Positions 20,048-28,513 are shown, numbered from the stretch's first letter. The stretch is DNA of 64,000 bases from DASWOJ01 sp964242415 (GCA_964242415.1 CAXTAT010000016.1:1-64000); one strand, 5' to 3'. The notes: generated by a model from the sequence alone, not told the origin. Program-made: numbers and translations.

Positions 20048-20872
20048 ATGTTCCTGCTGCTGCAACAGCACTTGGCCACCTTCGCCGTGGACCTGTTCCG
20101 CCTTTGCGTGTGGCTCGTGCTGCTCACGACGGTGTTCGTGACCCTGGAGCGGCTGTTCACCCTGCGGCCGGAACGGCTGTTCCGGCTCGGGTTCGCTACG
20201 GACATCGCCTACTACTTCCTGACCAGCCTGTTGCCGGGCCTCCTGCTGGGTGCGCCCCTGGCCCTGGCTGCATGGGCCGCCCATCGCGTGGTGCCGGACG
20301 GATGGTATGCCGCCATTGCCGGTTGGCCCCTCGCGGCGCGGATCGCGGCGACGCTGGTGGTCGGGGAGGTCGGCTTCTACTGGGGCCACCGCTGGAGCCA
20401 TGAGCTGCCGCTGCTATGGCGCTTCCACGCGATCCATCACAGCGCCGAGCACATTGACTGGCTGGTCAACACCCGCGCCCACCCGGTCGATCTGGTGTTC
20501 GGCCGGCTATGCGGGCTGGTGCCGATCTACCTGGTGGGCCTGGGCGGCCCCGCAGGATCCGGCGGCAGCATGGGGCCGGTCATCCTGATCCTGGCCGGCA
20601 CGGTTTGGGGCTTCTTCATCCATGCCAACGTGCGCTGGCGCTTCGGCTGGCTGGAGTGGGTCATCGCCACGCCGGCCTTCCACCACTGGCACCACACCAA
20701 CGACACCGAGAACCGGGACCGCAACTACGCCTCCATGCTGCCGGTGCTGGACCGGGTGTTTGGCACCCTGCACCTGCCGCGCCGGCTGTGGCCCGCCGAG
20801 TACGGCGTGGACCGCCCGGTCGGCGCCACCTTGGCCCGGCAGTTGATCGATCCGCTGATCCAGCGCACCTAG
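20048..20872 (+). CDS. Sterol desaturase/fatty acid hydroxylase family membrane protein
   Basis: This 274-residue integral membrane protein has about four hydrophobic segments and the histidine clusters of the diiron membrane hydroxylase family: HRWSHE, HAIHHSAEHIDWL, and HHWHHTND. Such enzymes hydroxylate or desaturate lipids, carotenoids or sterol-like compounds using O2. Hopanoid or fatty-acid substrates would be plausible here, but nothing nearby fixes it. The TAG stop lies inside the first base pairs of a CTAGAGCATG repeat, so the repeat contributes the end of the gene. Confidence 0.88.
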   Translation: MFLLLQQHLATFAVDLFRLCVWLVLLTTVFVTLERLFTLRPERLFRLGFATDIAYYFLTSLLPGLLLGAPLALAAWAAHRVVPDGWYAAIAGWPLAARIAATLVVGEVGFYWGHRWSHELPLLWRFHAIHHSAEHIDWLVNTRAHPVDLVFGRLCGLVPIYLVGLGGPAGSGGSMGPVILILAGTVWGFFIHANVRWRFGWLEWVIATPAFHHWHHTNDTENRDRNYASMLPVLDRVFGTLHLPRRLWPAEYGVDRPVGATLARQLIDPLIQRT

Positions 20873-20974
20873 AGCATGTTCGGATCAAGCGGCCTCGCTT
20901 GAGCCGAACAGATGCCCGCAAAAACAAAGCCTAGAGCATGCCTGGTGCCTCTACTTGCACCAGACGTGCTCTAG
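20871..20974 (+). repeat. Two CTAGAGCATG-headed palindromes
   Basis: Two adjacent hairpins, both beginning with TAGAGCATG. The first pairs TGTTCGGATCAAGCG with CGCTTGAGCCGAACA (20878-20910, one mismatch). The second pairs CTAGAGCATGCCTGGTGC with GCACCAGACGTGCTCTAG (20931-20974). Elements headed CTAGAGCATG are scattered in many alphaproteobacterial genomes. They lie between the hydroxylase and the aldolase-like gene and could act as terminators or mobile miniature repeats. Confidence 0.7.
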
Positions 20975-20994
20975 GGGCTTTCCACGGAGCCGCC

Positions 20995-22110
20995 ATGCTG
21001 CAGCCACCCCCCGCCCAGCCCGGGATGCGGGAAGACGAGGTCGATACCCCGGCCCTGCTGATCGACCTAGACGCCTTCGAGCACAACCTGGACCGCATGG
21101 CCGCGCTGCTGCGCCCCACCGGCGCCCGGTTGCGCGCCCACGCCAAGACGCACAAGTCGCCCGTGATCGCCCACCTGCAGATGACCCGCGGCGCGGTGGG
21201 CCAATGCGTGCAAAAAATCGGTGAGGCGGAGGTGCTGGCCTGGGGCGGCGTGCCCGACATCCTGGTCAGCAACCAGGTGGTCGGCGACGCCAAGCTGGCC
21301 CGCTTGGCCGCCCTGTCCCGCATCGCCCAGGTTGCCATCTGTGCCGACGACCCCGCCAATGTGGCCCGTCTCGCCGCGGTGGCCGAGGCCGCCGGGGTTC
21401 GGCTGACCGTGCTGGTGGAGATCGACGTCGGCATGTCGCGCTGCGGAGTACCGCCCGGGCCGGAGGCGGTGGCGCTGGCTGGCCAGGTCGCGGCATCCCG
21501 GCACCTGCGCTTCGGCGGCATTCAGGCCTATCACGGCAGCGCCCAGCATGTCCGCGACCCCGGCAAGCGGGCGGCGGTGATCGCCGAGGCGGTGGACGAC
21601 GCACGCCGCACGGTCGAGCAGTTGCGCCAGCGCGGCCTCGACTGCCCAGTGGTCGGCGGCGCGGGGACCGGCAGCTTCGAGCACGAGGCGGCGAGCGGGA
21701 TCTACACCGAGATCCAGGCGGGCAGCTACGCCTTCATGGACGCCGACTATGCCCGCAACGGCGGCGGCGTGTCGGCCGGGTTCCGCCATGCGCTGTTCGT
21801 GCTGGCGACGGTGATGAGCGCCGCGCGGCCGGGCCTGGCGGTGCTGGACGCCGGTCACAAGGCGGTGGCGGTCGATAGCGGGATGCCCCTGGTGTGGGAG
21901 CGGCCGGAGGTGCGTTACTCCGGAGCATCGGATGAGCATGGCAAGCTGGAATGGGGTGTGGAGGCGTCCGGCCCGAAGCTGGGCGAGAAGCTGCGGCTGG
22001 TGCCGGGCCACTGCGATCCGACGGTGGACCGGTTCGACTGGTATGTGGGCGTGCGCGGCGGCCGGGTGGAATGCCTGTGGCCTGTTGCGGCGCGGGGAGC
22101 GCTGATGTGA
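20995..22110 (+). CDS. D-threonine aldolase/D-serine dehydratase-like PLP enzyme
   Basis: This is a fold-type III (alanine-racemase-like) pyridoxal-phosphate enzyme of the DSD1/D-threonine aldolase family. The 371-residue product has DTPALLIDLDAFEHN at the N-terminus. AHAKTHKSPVIA carries the PLP lysine (RAHAKTHK), and TGSFEHEAASGIYTEIQAGS is also present. The C-terminal metal-binding region contains SDEHGKLEW and PGHCDPTVDRFD. It may cleave or dehydrate D-threonine, D-serine or 3-hydroxy-D-aspartate. The ATG at 20995 with GGAG 5 bases upstream is preferred over one inside the repeat. Confidence 0.88.
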   Translation: MLQPPPAQPGMREDEVDTPALLIDLDAFEHNLDRMAALLRPTGARLRAHAKTHKSPVIAHLQMTRGAVGQCVQKIGEAEVLAWGGVPDILVSNQVVGDAKLARLAALSRIAQVAICADDPANVARLAAVAEAAGVRLTVLVEIDVGMSRCGVPPGPEAVALAGQVAASRHLRFGGIQAYHGSAQHVRDPGKRAAVIAEAVDDARRTVEQLRQRGLDCPVVGGAGTGSFEHEAASGIYTEIQAGSYAFMDADYARNGGGVSAGFRHALFVLATVMSAARPGLAVLDAGHKAVAVDSGMPLVWERPEVRYSGASDEHGKLEWGVEASGPKLGEKLRLVPGHCDPTVDRFDWYVGVRGGRVECLWPVAARGALM

Positions 22111-22161
22111 CGGCAACCGCCGCCTGCTTCGACCCTGACGCCGCCGCGTTCATCCAAGCGC

Positions 22162-22268
22162 CGTCATCGCGAGCCGCGCTTGCGGCGTGGCAATCCAGGG
22201 GCTGCCGGCACCGACAGTCCGGTCTGGCGGCTCCTGGCTTGCTGCGCCAAGTAGCTCGCAATGACGGC
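22162..22268 (+). repeat. GTCATCGCGAG/CTCGCAATGAC large palindrome
   Basis: Outer arms CGTCATCGCGAG (from 22162) and CTCGCAATGACGG (to 22267) are inverted, with inner CAATCCAGG and CCTGG arms. This is the widespread alphaproteobacterial repeat that reads GTCATTGCGAG-...-GCAATCCAGG. A second, half copy lies at about 18987-19026 (GTCATTGCGGGCC ... CTATCCAAGG). It fills the gap between the aldolase-like gene and the DUF3553 gene. Confidence 0.75.
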
Positions 22269-22327
22269 CGGTGCGCCGGGCATGGCAGGACCATCAGGCG
22301 AGCTGCCCACAACGACGAGCATCGCCG

Positions 22328-22525
22328 GTGAGCGGCCGCGGGCTTACGTCCCTGATCGAGCCGGGCATGCGCGTGCAGCATCCCGGCCGGCCGGATTGGG
22401 GCGTGGGACAGGTGCAGTCCGTGGTGGGCGATCGCGTAACGGTGAACTTCGAGCACGCGGGCAAGGTGCTGGTGAATGCCGGGGTTGTCGCGCTCGACAT
22501 CCTCGATGAGGACGATCCGGGTTGA
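22328..22525 (+). CDS. DUF3553 family small protein
   Basis: The core VQHPGRPDWGVGQVQSVVGD and RVTVNFEHAGKVLVN is the DUF3553 pattern, a small beta-barrel-like domain also found at the end of some UvrD helicases; its job is unknown. I chose GTG at 22328, giving 65 residues (VSGRGLTSLIEPGMRVQHPG), close to the family length; no strong ribosome site is visible, and a later ATG before VQHPG is possible. It ends 25 bases before moaA on the same strand, so the two may be cotranscribed. Confidence 0.75.
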   Translation: MSGRGLTSLIEPGMRVQHPGRPDWGVGQVQSVVGDRVTVNFEHAGKVLVNAGVVALDILDEDDPG

Positions 22526-22550
22526 ATGGGTGCGCCGTAAGGCCGACACT

Positions 22551-23543
22551 ATGGGAATGATTGATCCATTTGGCCGCGCAATCACCTACTTGCGTGTCTC
22601 CGTCACCGACCGCTGCGACCTCCGCTGCGTCTATTGCATGTCCGAGGACATGACGTTCCTGCCGAAGCAGGAGGTGCTGTCCCTGGAGGAGCTGGAGCGG
22701 CTATGCGCTGCGTTCATCCGCCTGGGCACGACGAAGCTCCGCATCACCGGCGGCGAACCGCTGGTGCGGCGCGAGGTGCTGACCCTGTTCCGGCGCCTGG
22801 GTGAGCGCCTGGGCAACGGCCTGGACGAGCTGACCCTGACCACCAACGGCACCCAACTGGCCAAGCACGCCGAGGCACTGTTCGCCGCCGGGGTCCGCCG
22901 GGTGAACGTCAGCCTGGACACGCTGGACCCGGCGCGGTTTGCCTCGATCACCCGCTGGGGCCGGATCGACAAGGTGTTGGACGGCATCGCGGCGGCGCAG
23001 GCGGCCGGGCTGCATGTGAAGGTGAACGCCGTCGCGCTGAAGGGCGTGAACGAGGACGAGATCGGCGACATGCTGGCCTGGTGCGGCGCGCATGGCCACG
23101 ACCTATGCCTGATCGAGACGATGCCGATGGGCGACATCGGCGGCGACCGCACGGACCAATACCTGCCGCTATCCCTGGTGCGCGCCCGGTTGCGGCAGCG
23201 GTGGACGCTGCAGGAGACCGGCTATCAGACCGGCGGGCCTGCGCGCTACTTCGACGTGGCGGAGACCGGGACGCGGATCGGCTTCATCACGCCGATGACG
23301 CACAACTTCTGCGAAAGCTGCAACCGCGTCCGGCTGACGTGCACCGGGACCTTGTATATGTGCCTGGGCCAGGATGACGCGGCCGACCTGCGCCGGGTGT
23401 TGCGCGCGGGGGCATCGGACGACGAGTTGGACGCAGCGATCCAGGATGCGATCACCCGCAAGCCGAAAGGGCACGACTTCATCATCGACCGCCGCAATCC
23501 GGCGCCGGCGGTGGCGCGGCACATGAGCCTGACGGGGGGGTAA
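22551..23543 (+). CDS. moaA: GTP 3',8-cyclase MoaA
   Basis: MoaA is a radical SAM enzyme starting molybdenum cofactor synthesis from GTP. The 330-residue product has the SAM cluster motif CDLRCVYC (Cys22, Cys26, Cys29) and the second 4Fe-4S site in NFCESCNRVRLTCTGTLYMC. It ends with the functionally required Gly-Gly (SLTGG). The ATG at 22551 follows TAAGG. Molybdoenzymes that need the cofactor are found at 52.8-55.1 and 61.9-64.0 kb, but no other moa genes are here. Confidence 0.96.
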   Translation: MGMIDPFGRAITYLRVSVTDRCDLRCVYCMSEDMTFLPKQEVLSLEELERLCAAFIRLGTTKLRITGGEPLVRREVLTLFRRLGERLGNGLDELTLTTNGTQLAKHAEALFAAGVRRVNVSLDTLDPARFASITRWGRIDKVLDGIAAAQAAGLHVKVNAVALKGVNEDEIGDMLAWCGAHGHDLCLIETMPMGDIGGDRTDQYLPLSLVRARLRQRWTLQETGYQTGGPARYFDVAETGTRIGFITPMTHNFCESCNRVRLTCTGTLYMCLGQDDAADLRRVLRAGASDDELDAAIQDAITRKPKGHDFIIDRRNPAPAVARHMSLTGG

Positions 23544-23552
23544 GCCGCTCCG

Positions 23553-23756
23553 TTAACCCCGCACGTAGGCGCGCTCGCCCGTTCGGGGCCGATACCAGAC
23601 TTCGAGCATCTCTCCCGATGTCGGGTCGATAAACCGTTCGCTGGTTCTTTTCCAGCTTGGCCCCGCCGGCTGCTCGTCCGGACGACGCTTGTAGCCGCCG
23701 GTTCGGAAGGCAAGCCAGATCAGCACAGGTGCGACGAGCAGGACCAGGGCTGCCAT
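23553..23756 (-). CDS. Small single-pass membrane protein
   Basis: I do not recognise this 67-residue protein. It has one N-terminal membrane segment (MAALVLLVAPVLIWLAF) followed by a polar region (RFIDPTSGEMLEVWYRPRTG). Its ATG overlaps the TGA of the upstream YbjQ gene by one base (TGATG), so the two are translationally coupled. A role linked to the YbjQ protein at the membrane is inferred from coupling only. Confidence 0.7.
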   Translation of the reverse strand: MAALVLLVAPVLIWLAFRTGGYKRRPDEQPAGPSWKRTSERFIDPTSGEMLEVWYRPRTGERAYVRG

Positions 23757-24079
23757 CACGGTTGCTTCTCAACGGTCGCGGCCGTGCCGTAAGCGACGAC
23801 CTCGCTCATGTTCTGACCGATTTCGGAACTGTCGAACCGCATCATGAGCACGGCATTTGCGCCCATCGCCGTTGCGTTCTGGACAAGCCGGTCCAATGCT
23901 TGGCGGCGTGTCTCCTCAAGCAGTTGCGTGTACTCTTTGATTTCGCCGCCCACGATGGACCGGAAGCTGGCCATGAAGTTGCCGCCCAACCCACGGCTGC
24001 GGACGACAACGCCAAAGCATTGGCCCAGCATTTCAGTGGTGCGATGCCCGGCAATGTTCTCGGTCGTGACAACGATCAT
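23756..24079 (-). CDS. YbjQ/UPF0145 family protein
   Basis: The 107-residue product begins MIVVTTENIAGHRTTEMLGQ and includes the conserved VVVRSRGLGGNFMASFRSIV, GGEIKEYTQLLEETRRQALDR and ANAVLMMRFDSSEI patterns. This is a pentamer-forming family of unknown function. I use the ATG at 24079 because the family starts there; an upstream frame would add unrelated residues. It precedes and overlaps the small membrane protein gene. Confidence 0.88.
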   Translation of the reverse strand: MIVVTTENIAGHRTTEMLGQCFGVVVRSRGLGGNFMASFRSIVGGEIKEYTQLLEETRRQALDRLVQNATAMGANAVLMMRFDSSEIGQNMSEVVAYGTAATVEKQP

Positions 24080-24248
24080 GCTGAAAATCCTGGGACGGGA
24101 CGGGACGGCCACCAGCCGCCACGCCCGTCGATGTCGTGCTGGAGGCGGCACGTTAGCAACCTGCCAGTTGACCCATGAGCGCCCTGGATGGCGTGCGGCG
24201 CGTCAAGCGGCTCGCGTGCCATGCGCCGACCCCAGGCGCCTGCTGCCG

Positions 24249-25085
24249 TCAGGTGCCAGCCAGGCCGACCCGCTTGCCCCGTGGCGGCGCCCGTGATGGC
24301 TGCGGCCCTGGCGCCCAGCCCGTGACCGTCCCCATCCGCAGCGTAGCCAACGCCCGCCCGTCCTGCTGCGGCAGGGCCGCAAGCGCCGCCGGGAACAGGG
24401 CCGGTGGCGGCGCCCGCCGGTCGCGCAGGTCGGCGGCGTTGGCCTCACCCGCCGCCCGCAGGTCGCGTAGCAGCGCGAACGAGTCGGCATAGGCTACCAC
24501 GATGCTCTCCACGTCTGCCACCGGCAGCGTGTAGCCCGCACGCTGCATCAGCCCTGCCAAGTCCCGCAGGTCCGGAAACGGAGACACCCGCGGCGACGCT
24601 CCGCCGGTCAGCTCCGCCTCGGCCGCCGTCAGGGCCGCCCGCAGCTCTCCCAGCGTTCCCAATGCCGGGAAGCTGGCCAGCAGCAATCCCTCCGGCTCCA
24701 GTGCCTGGCGCAACTGGATCAGCGCGCCGGGCAGGTCGTTGACCCAGTGCAGGGACAGGCTGGCCACCACAAGGTCGAAGCTGGCCGGGCCGAACGGCAG
24801 CCACTCCTCGTCTGCCGCCACCGCCGGGCCGCCGTTGATCGCGGCCATGCGCGGGGACAGGTCGCAACTGACGACCTCGATCCCGCGGGCGCGCAGCAGC
24901 GGCGCCACCACGCCGCGCCCGCCCACGTCCAGCGCGCGGGTGAAGCGGCGGGTGGTGTCGTCCAGCCGGTCCAGCAGGCGTTCTGCGGCGTCGCGCAGGA
25001 TGTCGGCCACCGTGCTCACCGTGGCGGCGGCGCGGTCGCGGTGCAGGCGGACGGCGTGGCGGTCGAATGGGGCAGGGTCGGTCAT
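24249..25085 (-). CDS. BioC/NDUFAF5-like SAM-dependent methyltransferase-fold protein
   Basis: The 278-residue product has a class I SAM-binding fold (RALDVGGRGVVAPLLRARG) and LSLHWVNDLPGALIQLRQAL followed by LLLASFPALGTLGELRAAL. The last two are the signature shared by BioC and mitochondrial NDUFAF5. In alphaproteobacteria this gene usually sits by comF and grxC and is the ortholog of NDUFAF5, a complex I assembly factor that hydroxylates an arginine. Here it is divergent from the cysteine-dioxygenase-like gene, with comF and grxC 2-3 kb away. Biotin synthesis is the alternative; no bio synthesis genes are nearby. Confidence 0.85.
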   Translation of the reverse strand: MTDPAPFDRHAVRLHRDRAAATVSTVADILRDAAERLLDRLDDTTRRFTRALDVGGRGVVAPLLRARGIEVVSCDLSPRMAAINGGPAVAADEEWLPFGPASFDLVVASLSLHWVNDLPGALIQLRQALEPEGLLLASFPALGTLGELRAALTAAEAELTGGASPRVSPFPDLRDLAGLMQRAGYTLPVADVESIVVAYADSFALLRDLRAAGEANAADLRDRRAPPPALFPAALAALPQQDGRALATLRMGTVTGWAPGPQPSRAPPRGKRVGLAGT

Positions 25086-25180
25086 GCCGCATCATGTGCG
25101 GCCGGACCGGCGCGCCGCCAAGTCTTTGACCGCGGGGCCGCCGACTCGCTACGTTGCACGCCAGCAACAGGGGACCCGCC

Positions 25181-25789
25181 ATGAACGCATCCGCCGCCAC
25201 GGCCGCGCGCACCGCCGCCGTCGCCGCCGCCATGGACCGCATCCGCGCCATCGAGACCACGCAGGGCGTCACCCGCCCGGCGCTGGACGCGGTGATGGCC
25301 GAGATGCTGGACCTCGCCGCCCACGAGGCGCTGTTCCCCGCCGCCGAGTTCCAGCCGCCGCCAGAGGGCCAGCCCGGCTCCAAGCGTTACCTGCTGCAGG
25401 AGGACCCCGACGGGCGCTTCGCCATCTACATGCTGGCGTTGAACCCGGGCAACTCGACCAAGCCGCACGACCATACGACCTGGGCGGTGGTGACGGCGGT
25501 GGACGGGCAGGAGCTGAACCGGGTGTACCGCCGCCTGGACGACGGCTCGACCCCGGGCAAGGCGCAGCTTGAGCTGGCGCGGGAGGTGATGGTGGAGCCG
25601 GGCCGGGGCATCGCGTTGATGCCGGAGGACATCCACTCCATCCACACGTTTGGAACCCAGACGACCCGGCACCTGCACGTCTATGGCCTGGCGCTGGAGC
25701 GGCTGGACGAGCGCCAGGGCTTCGACCCCGAGGCCGGCACCGTGCAGCCCTACAACAGGGCGTTCATGACCCCGACTGCGAACCGGTAA
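25181..25789 (+). CDS. Cysteine dioxygenase-like thiol dioxygenase (cupin)
   Basis: This 202-residue protein has the cupin iron site of the thiol dioxygenase family: KPHDHTTWAVVTAVDGQE with the His-x-His pair, and DIHSIHTFG ... RHLHVYGLAL with the third histidine. Such enzymes oxidise cysteine or a related thiol to the sulfinate using O2. The ATG at 25181 has AGGGGA upstream. The next gene, four tandem rhodanese domains, starts immediately after its stop, so the two probably act together in thiol sulfur catabolism. Cysteine versus 3-mercaptopropionate as substrate cannot be told. Confidence 0.85.
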   Translation: MNASAATAARTAAVAAAMDRIRAIETTQGVTRPALDAVMAEMLDLAAHEALFPAAEFQPPPEGQPGSKRYLLQEDPDGRFAIYMLALNPGNSTKPHDHTTWAVVTAVDGQELNRVYRRLDDGSTPGKAQLELAREVMVEPGRGIALMPEDIHSIHTFGTQTTRHLHVYGLALERLDERQGFDPEAGTVQPYNRAFMTPTANR

Positions 25790-27391
25790 ATGCGGTGGGT
25801 CGATGCGCCCACCCTGCGCGGATGGGTGCTGGACGGGCAGGAGCTGGCCATCCTGGATGCGCGGGAGGAGGGCGAGTTCGGCGCCGCGCACCAGTTCTGG
25901 GCGGTGCCGTGCCCGCTGTCCCGGGCGGAGCTGCGCGTGCCGGTCCTGCTGCCGCGGTTGGCGACCCGCGTCGTTTGCGTCGATGACGGCCGCGGCCTGG
26001 CGGAGCGGCTGGCGGGCACCCTGGAGAGTCTGGGCGCCACGGATGTCCACGTCTTGGCCGGCGGCACCCAGGCTTGGGCCAACGCCGGCTACGTGCTGTT
26101 CAGCGGCGTCAACGTGCCCAGCAAGGCGTTCGGCGAGTGGGTCGAGCACCACTACCGCACCGAGAGCGTTGATGCCCCGGAGCTGAAGGCCTGGCTGGAC
26201 GAGGGCCGCGACATGGTGGTGCTGGACAGCCGCCCCCTCGAGGAATTCCGCGCCATGTCGATCCCCACCGCCCGCAACGTGCCCGGCGGCGAGCTGGCCT
26301 ATCGCATCGGCGACCTGGCGCCCGACCCGGCGACGCTGGTCGTGGTGAACTGCGCCGGCCGCACGCGAAGCATCCTGGGGGCCGAGAGCCTGCGCCGGGC
26401 CGGCGTGCCGAACCGGGTGGTGGCGCTGCGCAACGGCACGATGGGATGGAACCTGGCCGGGTTGCCCTGCGAGCAGGGGCGCACGGACCGCTATCAGGAC
26501 GGGCCGCCCGCCACGGCCGCGCTGGCGCTCGAACGGGCGCGGGCGTTTGCTGACGCGTGCGGCGTTGGCGTCATCGGCCCGCTGGACCTCGCGCGGTTCG
26601 AGGCCGATCCGGACCGGACCCTGTACGTGCTCGATGTGCGCGACCCCGCGGAGTTCGCCGCGCGCCACCGCCCGGGCAGCCGCAACGCGCCGGGCGGGCA
26701 GTTGGTGCAGGCGACCGATGGCTGGGTGGCGGTGCGCGGCGCGCGGATCGCGTTGCTGGACGATGATGGCGTTCGCGCCCGCATGGCCGCGGCGTGGCTG
26801 CACCAGATGGGCCATCGCGACATCTTCGTGGTGGAGGGCGGGCTGGATGACCTGACTGGCACGCCAACCGCGGCGCCGGCGCTGCCGGACGTGGACATGG
26901 TCGGGCCTGATGCGGACCTGTCCGGCTGCATGGTCGTGGACCTGGCTCGCAGCCTGGAGTTTCGGGCCGGCCACATCCCCGGCGCTGCATGGGGCGTGCG
27001 CACCCGGCTGGACCTGCTGCGGCCCAGGCTGGCGGATACGGCGCGGGTGGTGTTGACCTCGCCCGACGGCGTGCTGGCGCGACTGGCGCTGGCGGAGGTG
27101 CAGGAGCTGACGGACGCGCCGGTGCAGGTGCTGCAAGGCGGCACGGCGGGTTGGATCACCGCCGGCGGCGTTCCCGCTGCGGACCGCACGGACCCACCGG
27201 ATGAGGCGTGCGTGGACGCCTACCTGCGCCCTTATGACCGCAACAGCGGGGTAGAGGCGGCGATGCAGGCCTACTTGTCCTGGGAGATCGACCTGATGCA
27301 CGAGATCGAGCACGACGGGTCGGCTGCCTTCGGCCGCGATGGGTCGGTTGCCTTGAAGCAACACGACGGGACGGCCTGCTTTGGCGGTTGA
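25790..27391 (+). CDS. Four-domain rhodanese-like protein
   Basis: The 533-residue product reads as four tandem rhodanese domains (about 1-100, 115-230, 245-355 and 365-475). Only domain 2 has the catalytic loop with cysteine (NCAGRTRS, Cys188). The matching loop has aspartate in domain 1 (VDDGRG) and domain 3 (LDDDGV), and serine in domain 4 (TSPDGV). The tail is acidic and glycine-rich. Rhodaneses move sulfane sulfur from thiosulfate or persulfides; the inactive domains may bind anions. It starts directly after the thiol dioxygenase stop and overlaps comF by 11 bases. Confidence 0.88.
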   Translation: MRWVDAPTLRGWVLDGQELAILDAREEGEFGAAHQFWAVPCPLSRAELRVPVLLPRLATRVVCVDDGRGLAERLAGTLESLGATDVHVLAGGTQAWANAGYVLFSGVNVPSKAFGEWVEHHYRTESVDAPELKAWLDEGRDMVVLDSRPLEEFRAMSIPTARNVPGGELAYRIGDLAPDPATLVVVNCAGRTRSILGAESLRRAGVPNRVVALRNGTMGWNLAGLPCEQGRTDRYQDGPPATAALALERARAFADACGVGVIGPLDLARFEADPDRTLYVLDVRDPAEFAARHRPGSRNAPGGQLVQATDGWVAVRGARIALLDDDGVRARMAAAWLHQMGHRDIFVVEGGLDDLTGTPTAAPALPDVDMVGPDADLSGCMVVDLARSLEFRAGHIPGAAWGVRTRLDLLRPRLADTARVVLTSPDGVLARLALAEVQELTDAPVQVLQGGTAGWITAGGVPAADRTDPPDEACVDAYLRPYDRNSGVEAAMQAYLSWEIDLMHEIEHDGSAAFGRDGSVALKQHDGTACFGG

Positions 27392-28190
27392 CCAGCTGCT
27401 CGGCGCCGTGCGGTGGGTTGGGCGGGCGGCCGTGGACGTGCTGCTGCCGCCGCACTGCCTGACCTGCGATGGCATGGTGGGCGAGCCGGGCCAGCTCTGC
27501 GCCGCCTGCTTCCGCCGCACCGCCTTTGTCACGGAGCCGATGTGCTCCATCTGCGGCGCACCGTTCGAGGCGGCCGGGCAGGGCGGGCTTGGCGGCGCTT
27601 GCCCGGGGTGCCGCGCGCATCCGCCGCCGTGGGGCGCCGCCCGCGCCGCCCTGAAGTATGACGACCAGGCCCGGCGCATTCTGCTGCCGTTCAAGCATGG
27701 GGACCGCGTCGAGACGGCGCGGGCGCTGGCGCCGATGATGGCGCGGGCCGGGGCGGCGCTGCTGCAGGCGGCCGACCTGCTGGTGCCGGTGCCGCTGCAT
27801 CGCTGGCGCCTGCTGTCCCGGCGCTACAACCAGTCGGCGCTGCTGGCGCAGGCCCTGGCGCGGCTGAGTGGCCGCCCGGCGGTGCTGGACGCGCTGCGCC
27901 GGGTGCGGGCGACGGCCTCGTTGGGCGCCAAGTCGGGCATGGAGCGCCGGGCCGCGCTGGTCGGGGCCATCCAGCCCCGGGCGTCGCGGGCCGCCATCCT
28001 GTCCGGGGCGCGCGTGCTGCTGATCGACGACGTCATCACCTCGGGGGCGACGGCCTCTGCGTGTGTGGACGCGCTGCTGGCGGCGGGGGCGACCCGGGTG
28101 GACGTGCTCGCCGCGGCGCGCGTGTCGGACCCGCGGCTGGAGCTGCAGGGCTTGCAGCGGGCCGGGTCCGAACCAACCCTTGATCCATAA
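27381..28190 (+). CDS. ComF family protein (phosphoribosyltransferase fold)
   Basis: The 269-residue product has the N-terminal four-cysteine zinc site (CLTC ... CAAC, CSIC ... CPGC), the conserved ALKYDDQARRILLPFKHGDR, VPVPLHRWRLLSRRYNQS, and the PRPP-binding VLLIDDVITSGAT. ComF proteins act in DNA uptake in Gram-positives; the bacterial-wide role is unclear. The TTG start at 27381 overlaps the rhodanese gene; GTG at 27408 is an alternative. It is followed by grxC and DUF1178, the usual alphaproteobacterial neighbours. Confidence 0.9.
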   Translation: MAVDQLLGAVRWVGRAAVDVLLPPHCLTCDGMVGEPGQLCAACFRRTAFVTEPMCSICGAPFEAAGQGGLGGACPGCRAHPPPWGAARAALKYDDQARRILLPFKHGDRVETARALAPMMARAGAALLQAADLLVPVPLHRWRLLSRRYNQSALLAQALARLSGRPAVLDALRRVRATASLGAKSGMERRAALVGAIQPRASRAAILSGARVLLIDDVITSGATASACVDALLAAGATRVDVLAAARVSDPRLELQGLQRAGSEPTLDP

Positions 28191-28202
28191 CCGGAGACCG
28201 AC

Positions 28203-28460
28203 GTGGCAAGCATCGAGATTTATACCCAGCCCTGGTGCCCTTACTGTTCCCGGGCGGTGAACCTGCTGAAGAAAAAGGGCGTGGCGTTCCGCGAGATCAA
28301 CGCGCCGCATGGCACCCCCGAGCGGGTCGAGAGCGAATCGCGGTCCGGCAGCAGCACCGTGCCGCAGGTGTTCATCGATGGGCGGTTGGTCGGCGGCTGC
28401 GACGACCTGATGGCGCTGGACCGGGCTGGCAAGCTGGACCCCTTGCTCGCCGCAGCCTGA
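28203..28460 (+). CDS. grxC: Glutaredoxin 3
   Basis: An 85-residue dithiol glutaredoxin with active site CPYC (Cys12, Cys15), the GSH-binding TVPQVFIDG and GGCDDLMALDRAG motifs. It reduces protein disulfides and glutathione-mixed disulfides in the cytosol. The GTG start follows a GGAG element 8 bases upstream. It lies 12 bases after comF, so the two are probably cotranscribed. Confidence 0.95.
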   Translation: MASIEIYTQPWCPYCSRAVNLLKKKGVAFREINAPHGTPERVESESRSGSSTVPQVFIDGRLVGGCDDLMALDRAGKLDPLLAAA

Positions 28461-28477
28461 CCGGCGCGCTGCCGAGT

Positions 28478-28513
28478 TGCAAGCGGGCCTGCTTGTATGC
28501 AGGCCCGCTTGCA
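28478..28513 (+). terminator. Perfect 15-bp hairpin between grxC and DUF1178
   Basis: TGCAAGCGGGCCTGC (28478-28492) pairs exactly with GCAGGCCCGCTTGCA (28499-28513) around TTGTAT. It begins 18 bases after the grxC stop and ends 29 bases before the DUF1178 ATG. Such a stable hairpin should terminate or attenuate readthrough. No T-run follows. Confidence 0.7.

Noticed and set aside
24249..25085. Malonyl-ACP methyltransferase BioC for biotin synthesis
   Set aside because: No biotin synthesis genes nearby; the neighbours comF, grxC and DUF1178 are those of the NDUFAF5-like ortholog in alphaproteobacteria.
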